Positions 5,047 to 6,813 of a stretch of DNA of 6,813 nucleotides are shown one piece after another. Position 1 is the first letter of the stretch, and each line of letters starts with the position of its first letter. The notes beneath the pieces are model-generated. The model did no database searches, had not been told where the DNA came from, and saw only the letters and a list, made by a program, of their open reading frames with translations. The translations under genes and the position numbers were made by a program. Source of the stretch: Opitutales bacterium. GTDB taxonomy: Bacteria > Verrucomicrobiota > Verrucomicrobiia > Opitutales > T3Sed10-336. The stretch is from the NCBI GenBank assembly GCA_007132315.1, contig SLOW01000229.1, positions 1 to 6,813 of the forward strand, given 5' to 3'.

Positions 5047-6708
5047 ATGGCAACGAAAGAAGAGAAACTACAGGAATACGGAGACAATCCCATCGAGGTC
5101 CGCGACACGGACCACTATAAAGAGGAGTATATCCACCAGTTCGTCGACAAGTGGGACGAACTGATCGATTGGGATGCCCGCGAAACCAGCGAAGGTCAGT
5201 TTTTTATCAACGAACTGAAGAAGCGCGGCGCCAGGCGCGTGCTCGACGCGGCGGCGGGAACGGGTTTTCACTCGGTGCGCCTCCTCAGAGCGGGATTCGA
5301 AGTGGTGACGGCGGATGGCAGCCCCGAGATGTTGGCCAAGGCCTTCGCCAACGGCAAGGAGCGCGGCTTTATTCTGAGGACCGTGCAGGCCGACTGGCGT
5401 TGGATGAACCGCGATGTGCACGGCAAATTCGACGCGGTGATCTGCCTGGGGAACTCATTCACCCACCTGCATTCCGAGCACGATCGGCGCAAGACGCTGG
5501 CGGAATTTTACGCCCTGCTCAATCACGACGGGGTGTTGATCCTGGATCAGCGCAATTACGACAGCATGCTGGATCACGGATTTTCCTCCAAGCATACGTA
5601 CTACTATTGCGGAGACAACGTGAAGGCGGAGCCGGAATACATTGACCCGGGCCTGGCGCGGTTCCGGTACGAATTCCCCGACAAATCGGTGTTTCATCTC
5701 AATATGTTTCCGCTGCGCAAGGATTACACCACCCGCCTGATGCGGGAGGTCGGGTTCCAGCGGATCAAGACGTACGGGGATTTCAAGGAAACCTATCAGG
5801 AGCAGGATCCCGATTTCTATATCCATGTCGCCGAGAAGAAGTACCTGGATCCGAGCGAACTGGAGGGGGAATATCACGACCGTTCGGTCGTTGTGTCCCA
5901 GAGCCGGGACTATTACGACAGCTCGGCCGCGGACAACTTCTACGCCACCATTTGGGGCGGCGAGGATATCCACATCGGGGTGTACGAGAAAGAAGGCGAA
6001 GCGATCGCGGACGCCAGCCAGCGGACCCTCGACCTGATGACGCAACATCTCCCGGCCAAGCTGGACGCCGAATCCGAGGTGCTGGATTTGGGTGCGGGGT
6101 ACGGCGGGTCGGCCCGTTACCTCGTGCGGAAATACGGTTGCGGGGTGACCTGCCTCAATCTCAGCGTCGTCCAGAACAGCCGCAACCGCCGGCTCAACGC
6201 CGAGGCCGGCCTGACCCAGAAGATCGTCGTGGACGAAGGGGATTTTGAGAACGTCCCGTACCGCGACGAACGCTTCGACGTGGTCTGGTCTCAGGATTCG
6301 TTCCTGCACAGCGGCGACCGCCGCAAAGCCCTACACGAGGCCGCCCGGGTGTTGAAGAGCGGCGGCATTCTGATCTTCACGGATCCGATGCAGAGCGAAG
6401 AAGCGGATCCCGAGGGCTTGAAACCCGTTCTCCAGCGGCTGAAGCTCGACACACTGGGATCAATCGAGTCCTACCGCCAGGCGGCCAAGGACTTCGGGCT
6501 GGAGGAAGTCGAGGTCGTCGATCTTTCCGAACATCTCGCCAAGCACTACGGCACGGTACTCAAGCAATTGGAAAAACACCGCGACGAACTTCTGGAGAAA
6601 AGCGGCAAGAGTTATGTCGAAAAGATGGAAAAAGGTCTCCGGCACTGGGTGGACAACGGAAGACAGGGCAACCTCAAGTGGGGCATTCTGATTTTCCGGA
6701 AGAAATAA
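5047..6708 (+). CDS. gsmt-sdmt: Fused glycine/sarcosine and sarcosine/dimethylglycine N-methyltransferase (glycine betaine synthesis)
   Basis: This 553-residue cytoplasmic enzyme should carry out all three methylations from glycine through sarcosine and dimethylglycine to glycine betaine, using S-adenosylmethionine. Residues 1 to about 265 are the GSMT half: the family N-terminus YGDNPIEVRDTDHY (11-24), SAM motif I VLDAAAGTG (65-73), acidic Asp90 in TADGS, QADWRWMNRD (114-123) and LDQRNYD (166-172). Residues about 285-553 are the SDMT half: YYDSSAADNFYATIWGGEDI (289-308), motif I VLDLGAGYGG (345-354), CLNLS (369-373), WSQDSFLHS (414-422) and FTDPMQS (444-450). Arg169, and the Pro447-Met448 pair, correspond by eye to residues reported as important in the separate Aphanothece GSMT and DMT enzymes (recalled, not aligned). 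GSMT and SDMT are usually two proteins; the Actinopolyspora enzyme is a fusion of similar length. The ATG at 5047 is chosen from the AGGA site and family N-terminus. The gene stands alone, with a terminator after it and cls divergent upstream. The assignment is very likely; each half's actual substrate range is inferred. Confidence 0.95.
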   Translation: MATKEEKLQEYGDNPIEVRDTDHYKEEYIHQFVDKWDELIDWDARETSEGQFFINELKKRGARRVLDAAAGTGFHSVRLLRAGFEVVTADGSPEMLAKAFANGKERGFILRTVQADWRWMNRDVHGKFDAVICLGNSFTHLHSEHDRRKTLAEFYALLNHDGVLILDQRNYDSMLDHGFSSKHTYYYCGDNVKAEPEYIDPGLARFRYEFPDKSVFHLNMFPLRKDYTTRLMREVGFQRIKTYGDFKETYQEQDPDFYIHVAEKKYLDPSELEGEYHDRSVVVSQSRDYYDSSAADNFYATIWGGEDIHIGVYEKEGEAIADASQRTLDLMTQHLPAKLDAESEVLDLGAGYGGSARYLVRKYGCGVTCLNLSVVQNSRNRRLNAEAGLTQKIVVDEGDFENVPYRDERFDVVWSQDSFLHSGDRRKALHEAARVLKSGGILIFTDPMQSEEADPEGLKPVLQRLKLDTLGSIESYRQAAKDFGLEEVEVVDLSEHLAKHYGTVLKQLEKHRDELLEKSGKSYVEKMEKGLRHWVDNGRQGNLKWGILIFRKK

Positions 6709-6728
6709 GCCGAACCAATCTGAAAACC

Positions 6729-6752
6729 GGGCGACCCATGACGGGTGCGCCC
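6729..6752 (+). other. Hairpin between the methyltransferase stop and the terminator
   Basis: GGGCGACCC (6729-6737) pairs with GGGTGCGCCC (6743-6752) around a 5-nt loop, with one bulged G at 6747. It starts 20 nt after the stop codon and ends 2 nt before the terminator stem. No T-tract follows it, so it may protect the mRNA 3' end or support termination. Confidence 0.5.
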
Positions 6753-6754
6753 CG

Positions 6755-6788
6755 AGCCCCTCGCCGGTCGCGGCGAAGGGCTTTTTTT
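6755..6788 (+). terminator. Rho-independent terminator of the betaine gene
   Basis: AGCCCCTCGCCG (6755-6766) pairs with CGGCGAAGGGCT (6771-6782) as a 12-position stem with a single C-A mismatch and a GTCG loop. Seven T residues follow (6782-6788; the first closes the stem). It lies 46 nt past the TAA. No comparable A-tract lies in front of the stem, so it is mainly one-directional. Confidence 0.92.
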
Positions 6789-6813
6789 CGCCCTGAAAAG
6801 AAAAAATACGGCA

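Noticed and set aside
5455..6309. 284-codon open frame on the minus strand
   Set aside because: Entirely antisense to the well-supported methyltransferase; its product shows no recognisable domain and the frame mirrors the codon bias of the real gene.

Overview
This is a GC-rich bacterial chromosomal segment. It carries four consecutive genes on the minus strand and one divergent gene on the plus strand. The paralogue-like character of three proteins points towards a marine or salt-tolerant bacterium of the Planctomycetota-Verrucomicrobiota group, with Verrucomicrobiota (Opitutales-like) my best guess. These proteins are a stand-alone tandem-ACT protein, a secreted protein with the 'GWNAVYLEV' opening, and a beta-propeller-repeat protein. 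This placement rests on remembered family resemblance, not a search. No phage, transposon, CRISPR, tRNA or rRNA sequence was found.

Layout, left to right. Positions 1-830 (minus) hold the first 276 codons of an exported beta-propeller (SBBP-type) repeat protein that runs off the left edge. Positions 852-2588 (minus) encode a 578-residue exported protein of unknown function, 21 nt upstream of the propeller gene and probably co-transcribed with it. Positions 2589-2761 are an intergenic stretch with a perfect 8-bp inverted repeat. Positions 2762-3214 (minus) encode a 150-residue protein made of two ACT domains and nothing else. Positions 3266-4735 (minus) encode a complete phospholipase-D-type cardiolipin synthase with two membrane segments and both HKD motifs. 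Positions 4736-5046 are a 311-bp divergent intergenic region with weak promoter candidates in both directions. Positions 5047-6708 (plus) encode a fused glycine/sarcosine and sarcosine/dimethylglycine N-methyltransferase, the enzyme pair that makes glycine betaine from glycine. It is followed by a hairpin and a strong intrinsic terminator (6755-6788).

How the genes fit together. The methyltransferase fusion can make the osmoprotectant glycine betaine in one polypeptide, using three S-adenosylmethionine per glycine. The divergent gene makes cardiolipin, a membrane lipid that in other bacteria rises under osmotic stress, so the shared intergenic region may be an osmotic-stress control point (inference). 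The ACT protein is probably an amino-acid-sensing or regulatory protein whose partner is not in view. The two exported proteins look like a cell-surface or periplasmic pair unrelated to the other genes. None of the four minus-strand genes has a convincing Shine-Dalgarno sequence, whereas the betaine gene does.
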